From the NCBI GenBank assembly GCA_033439795.1, contig JAUTDP010000002.1, forward strand, positions 992,001 through 1,056,000: a DNA stretch of 64,000 nucleotides, written 5' to 3'. Every line of letters starts with the position of its first letter. The stretch's first letter is position 1. The position numbers were made by a program, and so were the translations under genes. Shown here one piece after another: positions 32,933 through 45,600 of this stretch. Origin of the DNA: Sordaria brevicollis (Eukaryota; Ascomycota; Sordariomycetes; Sordariales; Sordariaceae). The notes below the pieces were generated by a model, which was not told where the DNA came from, did not search any database, and was given only the letters and a program-made list of their open reading frames with translations.

Positions 32933-34014
32933 CGGGTCGGGTCGGGCTTCCTGTTTGAGGCACGGCTGTGTGTGGATTGAATGCGCTGGACGCTCGGCGA
33001 TCACTTGGTCGCTAATGACGGAGATCGAAGATGAATAACTGGCCAGGGGCAAGGACGTCGGGAGTCCATGTACTTTGGGATCCAATCCCATATTTCCCCG
33101 TCTTTACCATGCAATACGTAGAGGCAGGTACGAAATGTCACTTGAGTGTCTGACGAGAACCTTCCCAGATTCCATGTCGTCCCTGCGACTTGCGCGTGCC
33201 TTTCGCGTCGGGTCGGTTTTTGAGATCATGGTACTGTGGTAGACTGAGATACGATCTTACTAGCAACCCTGGTTGCAACAGCGCATCTCTGATAGCGCTC
33301 TATCGCCAATGCACAGGAGGTTTCGTGGCACTGGGCGCTCCTTCTGCGCACGATAAAAAGCGGGGCTGCAGGAAGGGGCCAAGCGCCAAAGCAAACAGAA
33401 AGGAGGAAAGAGGCGCGCGGCTACACGAGGCATAACCTTCCATTCCGGTACTAGGTATTCGGTCATTCAAAAGGAACTGGCAGGCTCGAGACAACGTCGA
33501 GGCAAATGGAGGAAAGTGGAAGATGTTCGAAGGATCGGGAGGGGAATCGCAGGAAAGAAGATCGGGTAGAGTGGAAGGTGCGATCAGAGTGCCAGGAGAG
33601 TGCCTTGCGGATGCCCTGCCACACACCTACACTCACAGTTGGATGCCACTGCACTTGACATATCTCCAGTTCCGAGAACTCTGGCATCACACGTTGGCGT
33701 TTTCAACCCAGGACGATCATGGGGGAAACGGGGCGGGATGCCGAACCCATCTTCTCGGTTCCAGCCGCAGTCCTCGAGCACCTCACGCGGATGTGTCGAA
33801 TCCAGTTAGTATTCCCACAAAGTTCAAAGTTGGCGGCCTCGGCGATCAAGATCACGACAGCAAGGCCGAGTATCCTCACGAAAATCAACATGTCTTGAGC
33901 GGATGCCAAGTCAGAGAAGGCTTTGGCCGGCTGATGGACATACGTAGGTACTCGCCCAGCTATTTGCAATCTCGTAGGCACCGCCCCCTCAATACATACC
34001 GTTGGATGCGTGTT
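32933..34014. other. Intergenic; part is the left unit of a tandem duplication
   Basis: No gene seen. A segment at about 33570-33660 resembles 37080-37150, both with an ACACAC run followed by GGATGC.ACTGCACTT. This shows that the duplication of the downstream membrane genes took upstream sequence with it. Confidence 0.5.
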
Positions 34015-34043
34015 TGCGGCAACAAGCAGTTTCAGCCATGCAT
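34015..34043 (+). repeat. 29-bp block identical upstream of both paralogues (copy 1)
   Basis: A run of 29 bases starting TGCGGCAACAAGCAG and ending CCATGCAT is identical to 37782-37810. It lies 237 bp before the ATG of the first membrane gene, while its flanks have diverged. It is either the best-preserved piece of the duplication or a conserved control element. Confidence 0.8.
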
Positions 34044-34279
34044 CCAACACCGTGGAAGCGTGTCAACATTTGTGCCAGTATCACGGGCCTCACCTACCCG
34101 GTCTCGACCTCTTGGCAGCTTGTAAACTTAAATGCCAGCCAACGTTACCTCTGGGCGACGTCAGGAGAGGATGGACTCCTTCCACGGCTCAAGTGCTCAT
34201 GGTACTGATCCATGGCCGTCAACGCATCATCATTTCCGTCAGAAGCACATCTTTATCAGAATAACGCAGTCGAAAAGTT

Positions 34280-36722
34280 ATGGATCATGAAATATTCGGT
34301 CATGCTTTCAACAACGCGACGGATCCTCATTGGGAACCCGAGCCCGACCGCCGAGGAACTTTCGGTATCATATCAACCTGCCTCGTGACGCTTGGCCTTT
34401 GCGTGTGGACGGCGATACACCTCAATGTCCCTAAACACAAGGAAGGCACTTGGATGCCGCTGATACGAAAAGTTGGATGGGTTTTGCTGGGTCTTTTGTC
34501 TCCGGAACTGGTATGTTAGGAGATATGTGACACTTGAGGGCCTGTCTGCTCGTGCTAACCGTGTTATGGCGCAGATAGCATATACGGCCTTCCAACAATA
34601 CACCAGGGCAAAGTCGGTGATCAAGACAATGAATCACGCTAACGACATTCCACCCGAGAGGAGCACCTGGAAAGATGTATTATCCCGCTTTGCCAGACCA
34701 TGGATCAAACGTATATCCGACCCTGAGGTCAGCACCCTCACCTCGCACTTGTCTCCTGCCATACTCGGACCTAACAACCTTCACAGGAATGCCCTTTGAC
34801 GTCTCATGCTCGCAGTTCATCCAAGAAATGGACCATGACCCACGGCTTCTACGTCGCTATGGGGGGCATCGTCATTCAAATGCCGGACGACAAAGAGACA
34901 GACGACAATTCAGGGAATAGGATCTTGAACTTCTTCCCAGCAAAATCGTTGGACAAGAAGGCTCGCAAAGTTCTTACACTAACCCCCGAAGGTGTGGAAT
35001 TTCTGATAACAAAAGCAGGAAACATGGCACACCTCATACCAGATATACCTGAGGACCATATCAAGGACAAAAGCAAGGGCAGTGGCTTCGCAAAAACGTT
35101 GGTTTGCGTACAAGGTGAGCTTCAATCTGTTCTTATACCCCTGATTGTCTGTCACTGTTGGTGACAGTCCATAGATACCATGAGGCTATTGATGACGAGC
35201 TAACCTGTACCTAGCGATCTGGTTCTGCGCGCAATGCTTCTCAAGATTTCACCAAGACCTGTCAATAAGTCTATTGGAGCTCAACACATTTGGACATGCC
35301 ATTTGCACCTTGTTTACCTACTTGCTGTGGTGGCAAAAGCCACTCGACGTTGAGGAACCTGAAAGGGTCATATTTGAACCAGATGCAGATACGGAAAACA
35401 GTCGCCGCTCCTCCCAGGTCCTGGCGGCAATGTGTTGCAAGAGCAAACTCGAGGGTGTGTCAACAGAAATCAGCTCGTTCTACCCGCAAGATAAATCCTT
35501 TTACTTTCGGCATCCCAAAAACAAGTACGACATCTGGCCACAACAAGAACATGATCCGGGCCCTGACAATAGAACTGTGGATTTGGAGGTCAAGCCTGAG
35601 GGTGGTGATCTTGGACTTGAATTCAGGTATGTTTGAGCTTTCTTGGTTGACCTTTACTTCTCGTTTCTTGTTAGTAGTCTCCGAAGTTGAGTTGTCATGG
35701 TCGAAGAATCCAATCCCTATATGCTGATCTGCTCCGCTTGACTATCCAGCGTAACATTCCCACGCGTTCGTCAAAGCTTCACCCAACAACTCCATGTTTC
35801 TTGCGAGTCTATTCTCTCATGTCGAGAATATACCAAAGAATTCACCCTGTGTGCTCGGGATCCACGGCTTTTCTCCATGAAACTTGGCTCAGTGCCAATA
35901 CCCAAGTATCTCGTCCGAATTCGCTGCTCGGACTTGAGGCGATGGAAACTGGCAATGGAGTGCCCTGATATTGACAAGGTGCCTCGCAATCTTCTCACCG
36001 ACCGAGTCCGCAACTTCCCCCGATTCGACGATTTTGGCAAGAACTTGCCTCTGCTCTCAGGCTTCGGCTTTGTCGGGCTTGTCTACGGCGGGCTCCATTG
36101 CGTCGCCTGGAACGCGCCCTTCTCGACGACGGTAGAGCGATATCTGTGGAGACTATCGAGCATCGTTATTACCGGCACCGGGTTGTTTACAGCCCTCCTT
36201 CTGATTTGGACAAAGTCCACACCGCTATGGTACATACGAAGTGTCCGGGACGGCCTCTGGAGCACGCGCGACCCCATCTTTCGCGTCTTCAATTTCTTCA
36301 TCCGCCGCGTCACTCGATGGCTAGATTCCGTCCAACTCCGGCTGACGGCCTCGGAAAAGCAACAACAAGACCAAACCAACAGGATTCTGGGCAAGACAGA
36401 AAGCACAAGCTACAGGCACATCGAACTTCAAAGGACAGCAAGTGGCAGCGACGAACAAGAAGAGGAGATAATTGAGTTTACAGAGCACAGAGCAATAGTC
36501 TGGAGAGCCAGTCGGATGTTTGCTTCCTTCGCTCGAGCATCCATTTATGCCTTGCATTTCCTGACCAAGGCGTCGCTCGATATCTCCATAGCTGCGTGCT
36601 GTGCTCTTTACGTTTTGGCTCGTTTTTATTTGGTGGTCATATCCTTTGTTAATCTTGCGTATCTCCCTGACTCGGCGTACAGCTTGGTGTCGTGGTCGCG
36701 ATATATTCCGCATTTTGGGTAG
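34280..36722 (+). CDS. Multi-pass membrane protein, fungal family, tandem paralogue A
   Basis: There are five exons: 34280-34510, 34575-34727, 34787-35114, 35215-35626 and 35750-36722. All junctions keep frame, giving 698 residues. A short N-terminus (HWEPEPDRRGTFGI) leads into helix 1 (FGIISTCLVTLGLCVWTAIH) and helix 2 (KVGWVLLGLLSPELIAYTAF). Next come a soluble loop beginning KWTMTHGFYVAMGG, a helix near LLELNTFGHAICTLFTYLLW with WWQKPLDVEEP, and C-terminal helices (LLSGFGFVGLVYGGLHCVAW and two to three more). The LRRWKLA...RVRNFPRF...YGGLH..AWNAPFS order is shared with many Pezizomycotina proteins of unknown function. The end is SWSRYIPHFG. No catalytic motif is evident. It is closely related, exon by exon, to the gene 1.5 kb downstream. 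Confidence 0.85.
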
Positions 36723-37781
36723 CGATGGCGGATCCAACATGAGTATCGAAAGCTGAAGTAGCTTTGGAGACATGGCCATGGCCACGAACAAGCAGTTGGG
36801 GGGGAAGAAGGAAGACGGGATCATGTATGATATTTGTACATTTTGTGAATGAGATGTGGTCCTAACAGTTCCTCGAGCAGTTCTCTACCGACTCAGATAG
36901 TGCAATAACGGGTTTCTCGGATGCAGCTGCTTGGCACGGGACGCCTGGCGCCAAGGCGTGCCTGCTCGGCCTGTTGTCCTCACAGCAAGTCGGAAGTGGT
37001 TCGCAAGACTGGAAGGATCGAATGTCTTCCTCTTGGTCTTCAAGATGCACGCTGCAAAGGGAGGCAAGAGCATCGGACACGGTGGAAGGTGCGTTAAGGA
37101 TACTGTATCTTCTGCCGCACACACGCGCCAGGATGCAACTGCACTTTACCGTTGCGGGCGGTTATCACGGCTCTCACAATGGTCACGGATTCATGCGGGA
37201 CGGACCACAGTCGGGTCGGGCCCACGAGGCATCTTTCTCCGGCTTTCTTCCTTTTCCTCTTCAGTCTCAAGTCTTTTTGCATGCACCCGACACATCGATC
37301 TTGAAGCCACTCTTCTTGATCCGTCTACCCGCCATATTTCATCGCGCCTGTTGCGCCCGCTGCGCTCAGATGCAGAATACCTGCCTATCAGGTCAGTTTG
37401 GGACCCTCCATTTTTACCTATTATTATGGCCCCGTTGCCTTGTTGCCTCGTTGCCTTTATGTCTCTCGCCGTCGAGTTCGGCCGCCCACTACACTGACTG
37501 TCTAACCATTCCGACTGTGCATAGAGAACGATGAGGGCTTTATGGGTCTGGAAGCCGATAGGTAGGTCGCAGGTGTCTCCTATCCAAAGCTCACGAGCAC
37601 GTGCTGATACTGCTTTCTAGCCGAGACCAGGCCTTCCTCAATTCCTCTGGCACCAAATGCCTAGCAGGTTACAAGCTGCTTTGTCCAGCTGCTTGATGCT
37701 ATTGATCCTAGCGAATGAAGAAGCATACAAGATCTTTGCCCACGCATTTTGGCCATCGTCCCGGCCCAATCGATGCTCGGG
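36723..37781. other. Intergenic between the tandem paralogues
   Basis: No gene seen. It contains sequence resembling the region upstream of copy A (see 37080-37150). Confidence 0.5.
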
Positions 37782-37810
37782 TGCGGCAACAAGCAGTTTC
37801 AGCCATGCAT
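37782..37810 (+). repeat. 29-bp block identical upstream of both paralogues (copy 2)
   Basis: Identical to 34015-34043. Here it lies 400 bp before the ATG of paralogue B. Confidence 0.8.
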
Positions 37811-38209
37811 ACAATATCGAGGCTGCAATCTGTGGAACGAGCTGGCATTATGGTCTGGCGCCACGCCGTCTCCTTCGAGGTACTGCCGCAATGTTGCCTC
37901 AGTGGTCAAAAAATCATCTTTTGGGGATGAGGTTAGTAAGGGGACAGCCTCTGCGATTTTCAGATAAGGTAGGTACTCGCTTGGTATTCACCAAATGTGA
38001 ATTACGCCCCAACCAAGTTGTCCTCCATTTGTCCAGGGCACTTATTATCTGTGTTATACCCAAGCTCTAACAAAGTACGATCTAGGTGGCACCACCTCCC
38101 GTGTCCGTCCTACCTAAGCGACACCGATATCAAAAACCAACCTCTGCCCACTGGAGCTGCTCGTGGAGCAAGAAAAGCTCCATCACCGTGACGTCGCGAC
38201 CAAGTCCTA

Positions 38210-40792
38210 ATGGATATTCTTGTTGAGTTTTTTGGCAATACCCTTGGAGAATATAAACTCAGCAATGTCACAACTCCCCATTGGGAGCCGGAGCCCACCC
38301 GCCGTGGAACATTCGGCATTTTATCAGCATGTATTGTTACGCTTGGCCTTTGTGTATGGACGGCCCTACATCTGAACCTCCCAAGGTACGACGAAGGGAC
38401 TCTTACTGTTCAAATGAGAAAGGTCGGGTGGTTGATAATAGGCCTCTTTTCACCGGAAATGGTAAGATACCAATGCTTTGCCAGTGTCCCCTAATATTTT
38501 GATGGTCGAGTTGCCGAGGATCTAACGGTGCACACTCATCAATCAGATCGTATATACTGCCTTTATACAGTGGCTCGAAGCGCGCAGGATTGTCAAAACA
38601 ATGAACTCCGGTACCGGGTATTCCAGTACAAAGGCAAGCTTTTGGAAAACAGCATTCTCCTGGTTGGGTCGATTGGGAAAAAGTACTCCAGATGATATAG
38701 AGGCAAGTAATCCGCGGTCATATCTCACGTCACTTCAATAGCAAGCATTGTTAAATTTATTACCATCGCATGACTACTAACCGCAAGTCCTTAGACATCA
38801 TCTCACACTCTCGAACATACTGAAAAGTGGACAATGACTCACGGCTTCTTTGCCGTCATGGGGGGTTTTGTGATTGACTTTCAAGATCCTAACCAGAGTA
38901 CGGATAGCACGGAAGGAATGATTCTGAACTTCTTCCCCGCTAGAAAAGCATCCTGGAAGCCTCGTCAAAGCCTTACGTTAACCTCCGAAGGTATTAAAGT
39001 GCTCAAGAAATCAGGAAACAGTAGCTTGATACCCATGATTTCAGAGAAGCTCATCAAGGATAAGAGCAAAGGGAGCGCATTTGCCAAGTCATTTGTGTGC
39101 TTACAAGGTGAGTTCCTATCGTTCTTCACGTGTAGAGAAGAAGGCTGGTTGAGAAACTGACAAGTATGATGGACTTTGGTCTTAGCTTCATGGTTCATTG
39201 GACAATACATCGCCAGGGCCCGTCAAGGCCTACCGATTAGTTTGCTTGAGCTGAATACGTTAGGGCATGCAATTTGTACGATTGCAATATACATGCTATG
39301 GTGGAGTAAACCACTTGATATTGAACAGCCTGATAGACTCTATTTTACGCCAAACCCAAGAGATGGTCGCCATATCTCACAACTCATTGCAGCAATGTGT
39401 TGCAGAAGCAAACTCGATAGAAGCACGACAGAAGCCGACTCTTTCTCTTCCGAAACACTCCGATCTTTCACATTCTACATCAACACACACACTTTTTTTT
39501 CGTGGCAGCTGAAGTCCCAAAAAGTACCGTACATGCTTGAGTCATGGGATTTGAAGGATCCCGAGTCTCCCAGCCGCCAGCGGGACCATGGTTACATAAT
39601 GGACCTAGAGCTTAAGGTTACCCTAGAGGAAGGCAATATCATGATTAGGTATGTACTGGCTTGCCATTTTCGACTCCTGTCTTCTCCAGTCTTTTCACCC
39701 GTTGGCGCTATGCATTGGATAGTGGACACGTGCGAACCTCAACAGCCAACAACCTGCCGTTCTCAAAATTTGATTCACCCCATCCCTTCGTTTTAATTGC
39801 CAGTATCCCATTGCTGACTTGATATCGCCTCCTCCCCAGATTGGCGCACCTTGATATGGGTAAAAAACTACCTTGTGAATCTTCTAGACAAGCTCATGCT
39901 TTTCCTCAGACAATTCTCTCATGTCGCGATCTCACCAAACAGTTTGACATATCCTGCGACAAGAGAAACAGCGGTGGGTTCACCGGTTTCCATTCGGCAA
40001 CTTCAACATTCGGCTTCTACGATTGTTCGCTACAAGTCCGCAGTTCCGACATCCGACGATGGCAGTTGGCCCTCGAATACGAGAATATTGAGAATATTCC
40101 ACGCAACTCATTTACCGACAGAGTGCGGAACCTACCTCGATTCACCCCCGACGGGAATTTTATTCCTCTGTTCTTGGGGTTCGGGATAGTCGGTGGTTTC
40201 TACGGTGCACTGCATGGCGGTCTTTCCTGGAACGCACCCTTCAGTTCAGAACTACAGCAACTTGTGTGGAGGTTAGCCGTTCTTGTATCGGGTGCCACCG
40301 GCCTCCTCGTTTTCCTTCTTTTCTTTTGGAAGGACTCGCCACCCTTGTGGTCCCAACCTTTTCGGCGTCTGGAACCTGGATGGGTACATCCTATCAAGGC
40401 GGTCCCTGTCATACTCTTCATGATAGCCTACCCTCCCATACGGTGGGTTGATGATCACTGGGACAAATGGAAGGTACGTATGGGAATAGAAGTTTGCTGA
40501 AGAACGTGTTGCACACAGTTAACTAACTTGACGGTAGTGGGTTAAATCTAGTAAACTCGGTGCAGTCTTGAACGTGTTTGTTAAAACCTACTACGGCTTT
40601 TATGTTTTCATCATGTTCGTCATCTGGTTTTTCCTTAAAATCTTCTTGGATATCTTCATCACCGTTAGCTGTCTCGCATATATCGGGGCGCGGATCTATC
40701 TCGTTGTGTATTCCTTTTACAATCTGTGCTTCCTTCCGGATGGGGCGTACACGTTGGTTGAATGGGCTGGATACGTTCCTCACATTGGGTAA
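38210..40792 (+). CDS. Multi-pass membrane protein, fungal family, tandem paralogue B
   Basis: There are six exons: 38210-38461, 38547-38702, 38795-39107, 39186-39648, 39840-40473 and 40538-40792, giving 690 residues. The first four introns fall at the same places and phases as in paralogue A, and an extra intron (40474-40537) splits the last exon. Intron 2 uses a GC donor (GAG|GCAAGT) where A has GT. Shared blocks are HWEPEPTRRGTFGIL, RKVGWLIIGLFSPEM, KWTMTHGFFAVMGG, LLELNTLGHAICT, MLWWSKPLDIEQP, DIRRWQLALE, RVRNLPRF and the ending WAGYVPHIG. The last exon is strongly hydrophobic (FIMFVIWFFLKIFLDIFI). Function is unknown. The frame is intact throughout, so B looks functional rather than decayed. 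Confidence 0.85.
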
Positions 40793-41208
40793 AGGGTTAT
40801 GGCAGAAGTCTCGGACGTGGTAGGTGGGAGAGACATATCTTGGAACGGAGATGTAGATTCGCGTGGATTGAGAAATGGGAGTGACTAATACAGACCACAT
40901 GCTCTGAGCCATTGCCACGCATTGACGTGCAGAAGCCGGATCTTACCATGAACTTTGGTTCTTCCAGGGGTCCTTTATATTTGAAGTCACAACTGCTCTG
41001 TCTGGACATCCTTTATCTTCATTTGACTATGATAGTCGGCAATCTGAAAGCGCTATTATCTTGACCTTTCACCCCCATATTTTCTGAGATACCTGACCGT
41101 TTCAAGAAACAGGGCCAGAGAACAAGACCAAAGAAGAAGAACACCAGAGAAAAGAAACGGCAATTTGAAATCAGCACTTTCCTGATGATGATGATTGAAA
41201 TATCCCCC
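40793..41208. other. Intergenic leading into a decayed paralogue
   Basis: The Lys/Arg-coding A-rich stretch at about 41100-41165 recalls the charged segment before the last helices of paralogue A, but no frame is kept. Confidence 0.4.
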
Positions 41209-41356
41209 GACATCTTCATAGCCATCATCAGCCTGCATCCTCTACGTCCTGGCTCGGCTCTACTTGGTTGTGATTTGCTTTGTTAACCCCGTGTTCCTGC
41301 CCAATTCGGCTCACACCTTGAACCAATAGTCCCAATATATCTCCCACATCGGCTGA
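41209..41356 (+). pseudogene. C-terminal remnant of a third membrane-protein paralogue
   Basis: Translation gives DIFIAIIS and then, after a one-base frame change, ILYVLARLYLVVICFVN followed by VFLPNSAHTLNQ, a stop (TAG at 41327-41329) and SQYISHIG before TGA. Paralogue A ends DISIA..ALYVLARFYLVVISFVNLAYLPDSAYSLVSWSRYIPHFG in the same order. The internal stop falls where A and B have Trp (TGG to TAG), a change compatible with RIP. The rest of the gene is missing or unrecognisable. Confidence 0.8.
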
Positions 41357-42686
41357 TTCCCTAGGTCAACTGAAAATGCTGGATGTCAGATGGTGGAAGA
41401 GTTTCCCACCAGTGGTGTCAGGAGCGCAAACACAAGGGTTTCGGTTGGAAGATATATCTATCTGCTTGCGGGATGTTGGCGAGTTCCGTAGCCTGGCAGG
41501 TGAGAAAGGATTAGTCCAAACCTTTTCTTCTACTACTGATCGAGAAGCTTCTGTTACCATATGTCCAAGGAAGTTACAGCTTTACTTTGTAGTAGAATAA
41601 GGTCATACCCCTTGCATTTGATCGTGGTAGGCAAACAGGGGCAACAAAAAGGATGTTGCGACAAGGAGCATCATACACCTAACAGTTTTGTACTGGGTTG
41701 TGCGGTATCCCTGATAGTGCACTAATAAGCCACTATACGTATTTTAAGTTGCAGCGCCTTCCAGTGGAGGTTCAGGTTCCACTTCCCCTTCTACCACCCG
41801 CTGGAGCAATCCCGTCCTCCTCGACATGTTCCCTCGTTGACAACACCCATCATCATTCTCGCCGCCGTTATCGTCATCCTTTTCTCGCTGGCTTGTCCTG
41901 CTTCACCGGTCATTAAAGGGCGCGATGGAAAATTTCCTACAATCCTTCCTCATGGCTCAGCTGCACGCTCGCTAGGGACGGTTCCTCCAAAAAAGCAGGT
42001 GCTCCTTACCTATCGTGACGGAGGAGGCCAGCCAGGAGGCCCAGGACCATCCAAGCATCACGACGACTCAAAATCCAGAAACGAACGACACGAACTCAAT
42101 GCAATGCGATCGCGATGCAGTGTGATGCAAGAAACATCATGACATTCATGGAAACTAAGTTATTAACAATTGATCTAAACTATCCACACTCGCTCGTTCG
42201 TAGCTGAAAACAATAATTTTTGGTATCTTCCTCCACTTGTTTTTCGATCTCTCATGCTGTCATGTCATGCAATCTTTTTTCATGCTAATCGTTGCAAAAA
42301 AGAATGAATGGAAACACCTCCAACACTGCTTCGCTTCGCAAACTTCGCTGACTCCCATGTAAATAGCAGAATATGTGAACAAGGAAAATGAAATAGTGGT
42401 ATGTAACTGATGGTGGTCCTGTTGTGTTGTGGTATCCAAAAAATAAAAAAGTTGACCCAGTGCAGTATGTGAATGACGCTCGCTCCTTCCTTGCGTTCCT
42501 TCCGTTTTCTCTCCACCCCCACTTTTCTTTTTGTTTTGTTTTGTTTTGTTTCTCTGTTTACTCCTCCCCTGACTCCCTCTCCGAGTCCCCCGACTCTCCC
42601 TCTCCCATCAACAACCCCTCCCTCTCTCCCCTTCCTCCCTCATCATCATCCCCACTATGGTCATCGTCAAGAGCAGACACTGCCTT
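41357..42686. other. Intergenic; pyrimidine-rich tract next to the giant gene's 3' end
   Basis: No gene seen. At 42540-42660 the plus strand is almost pure C/T with a preceding (TTTTG) run, so the 3' UTR of the giant gene would be purine-rich. Confidence 0.5.
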
Positions 42687-45600
42687 CTAAACAATATCCC
42701 TCTGACTAACCATGCTTACCCTCCCCGAGCTCAACCCGCTCGGCCCCGCCACGCTCCCACTAGCCCCACCCATCGTCGTAACCGTCAACCTCGACAACTC
42801 CCTCTGATGCTGTCCCTGGTTCGGTCTCGACTTACTCAACCTCCTCGGTCTCTGCCCACCATTATTAGCAGGCGTCTGACTCCTCGAGGGACCTCTAGAG
42901 ATATCCTCTCTGTACTCCTCCCACGCCTCGGAGCCACCATAAATAACCGTGCTCTCGCCATCATACTCTCCCGTCTGCGTTCCCTGCACCGAGTTGCGCA
43001 TGGTACGGACTTCAGACCTGCGCACGAGTGCGCGCCGACGCATCAAAGCCGGATCACGTCGCATCTTGGCCATGTGCCATTGCACCCAGTACATCTGCTC
43101 GTGTTCCCTCAGGTATCGCTCGCCGTGGAAGCCCTTGAGGACTACCTCGCGGGTGAGCATACCCAGCTTGCGACGCGCGTCAGTCTTTTCGTGCATGCGC
43201 TTGGTGAGGAAGGCGACGTCGGTGGGGGTGAGAGTGTCAGGGAGCATGAGACTAGGGAGGACAGAACCGCGCTTGTCGACGTCTCCCGCGAACTTGGCCC
43301 ACGGACCAGCCATGGCGAGCATGGAGATTTGCGCGCGGGCAAGGCCGACGGGGTCGTTGGGCGGGACGACTTCGCCGTAGGCGACGGACGGGTTGTCAGG
43401 GTCGGTGAGGACGAGGGCGGTGGCGCCGACGGCTGTGGCGACGACGGGAACACCGGCTAGGGCGGCTTCGCCGACGGCGAGGGGGAGACCTTCGGAGAGG
43501 GAGGAGTTCATGAAGAGCCAGGCGTCCTTGAGAATTTCTTGCGGTTTGCCGAAGCCCTTGAGGATGACGTGCTCGGTGAGCTTGCAGCCTTCGATCAGCT
43601 TGGTCATGTTGATGGCGTACTCGGGCTCGCGGTCCTTGGCGCCGTAGATAAACAGGCGGTACTCTTTGAAGCCGTACTGATTGACGATAACATCGGCCGC
43701 GCGGATGGCGGTGCGGATGTCCTTGATGAATTGCACGTTGGACAACATGACCACGGTGGGCGTGGTGGTGCGGACCTCGTCGACGGGCTTGAAGGCGTCC
43801 ATGTTGCTGACGCCGTTGACGATGGGGTCGATCTTGCGCGCAAACTTCTTTTCATGTCCGATGCGGTTGGTGTCGGTGCCCAGGGAAGTCTCCCAGATGG
43901 GGTTGAAGAAGGACGTGCAAGGCAAGATGACGTCGGCGTGGAAGTAGGCGAGCTTCATGGCCAGACCGATACCGGCGAGGACCATGGACTGCACCGGGAT
44001 GGGTAGAGTAGACTGCGCGGGGCTGAGGTTGAGGCAGCACTCGCGCCAAAGAATGGCGTGGTCCCAGATACCGAAAGTGGCGCCGCGCTGGTACTTGAGG
44101 AAGACACCAAACATGGAGCTGATACCGTGGTGCGTGCTCTGGAAGACTCTGGGGCAGTCCTCAGGGGTCTGAACGGCGTAGATGAAAAAGTAGGACGAGA
44201 AGATGGCAAGCGAGTCGCGGAAGTCCGACATGGTAGGTTGCTGAACGGTGAGGTTATCCTCGGGATCAGCAATATCCGGGTCGTCGTACTTGATAAGCCA
44301 GGCCTCGGCCCACGCGGCAGCAACCTCCTTGGAGTTCCACGTCTTGTTGTAGTCCTTGCGCTCAAAGTACTGGAACATGTCCAGAATGGCGTTGCTGTAG
44401 CGGTACATGTCAGGCTTGGAGATGTGACGCGAGCGAGCACCCTTGACGAAGAGACGGAGGAGCGGGATAAAGGTGTCAACGACGTCGCGGTCGATATCAG
44501 TGCGCACAATCTTGTCTTCAACCTGCATCTCAAGGAGATTCTCAATGAGACCGTGGTTGGGAACACGACCGTCGAGACCCCAGAGAGGCACGACCTTGAG
44601 CGACTGAACATTGCGTTCAACCTGGAAGCGAGGGATACCGTACTCGTTGGCAGACTCAGCCAACACGTGATTGCGGATGGTAGTATGACCGTTGACCAGG
44701 TCACGACGGCAGTTGGACACACCACCCGGAGACTCAGGCCAGCATCCAATATCGTTGAAGATGACCGAGATACGGTTCTCCGTGTCATCGAAGCAGTCCT
44801 GGGGCCTGGTGGTGATCTGGTTGGCATCCTTCCCGAGGCCCATGGCGTACAAGTCGGCAGTCTTGATCGGTAACATGCAGAGTTCACCAACGTGCTTCTC
44901 AATCTCGATAGCAGCAGAAATCTGGTCAATGCCGGCGTCGAGAATCATGCGTGCTTGGGAGAGCTGGCCGCTGTTTCTCGCAGACCAATACCGGCGCAGA
45001 AGAGGTTCCTCACGGAGAATGAGCTCGTCCATCCAGCAAGCGGTAACAGCGTCGAGAGTACCCGACTTGCGCCAGATATCCCAAAGCTCGGTACGCAACC
45101 ACCAGGTAGGGACGGGGCGGTAGATGGACTTCTTGCGCATGGAGAACCAGGAGAACGGGTTGAGACGAGAGGCTATCGAGTGAGTCTGCTTGAGGTTCTT
45201 GGCCATGCGCTCGACATTGGACCGGCGGTGGTAGATGAAGAGATCATCATCCTCAAAGGAAACATCGGTGGGGCGCTGGAGAAGGACATCCTCGTGCTCA
45301 AAAATGCGAGGGGGGCGGTCAACCGTGATCTGTCGCCCGTTCTCCTCCATATAGGTTGTCTCAACGGGATCGCGACGATGGGGGTAGGTGATAACAGTGG
45401 TGAAAGTTCTTCCGTAGGTGCTGCGATCGACCTGGCCGACGCGGTCCGAGGGAGTCCAGTTGCACTCCTCGACCTTGTCCTTGGGCGGAGTACCCCAGTA
45501 GACAGTCAAGACGAAGGGGTGGTCGGCCTTCAGCTCGTACTCGGCCTTGAGCACATCCTGAGATCCCTTGGGAGAAGACTTGTAGAAGTAGCGGAACGAG

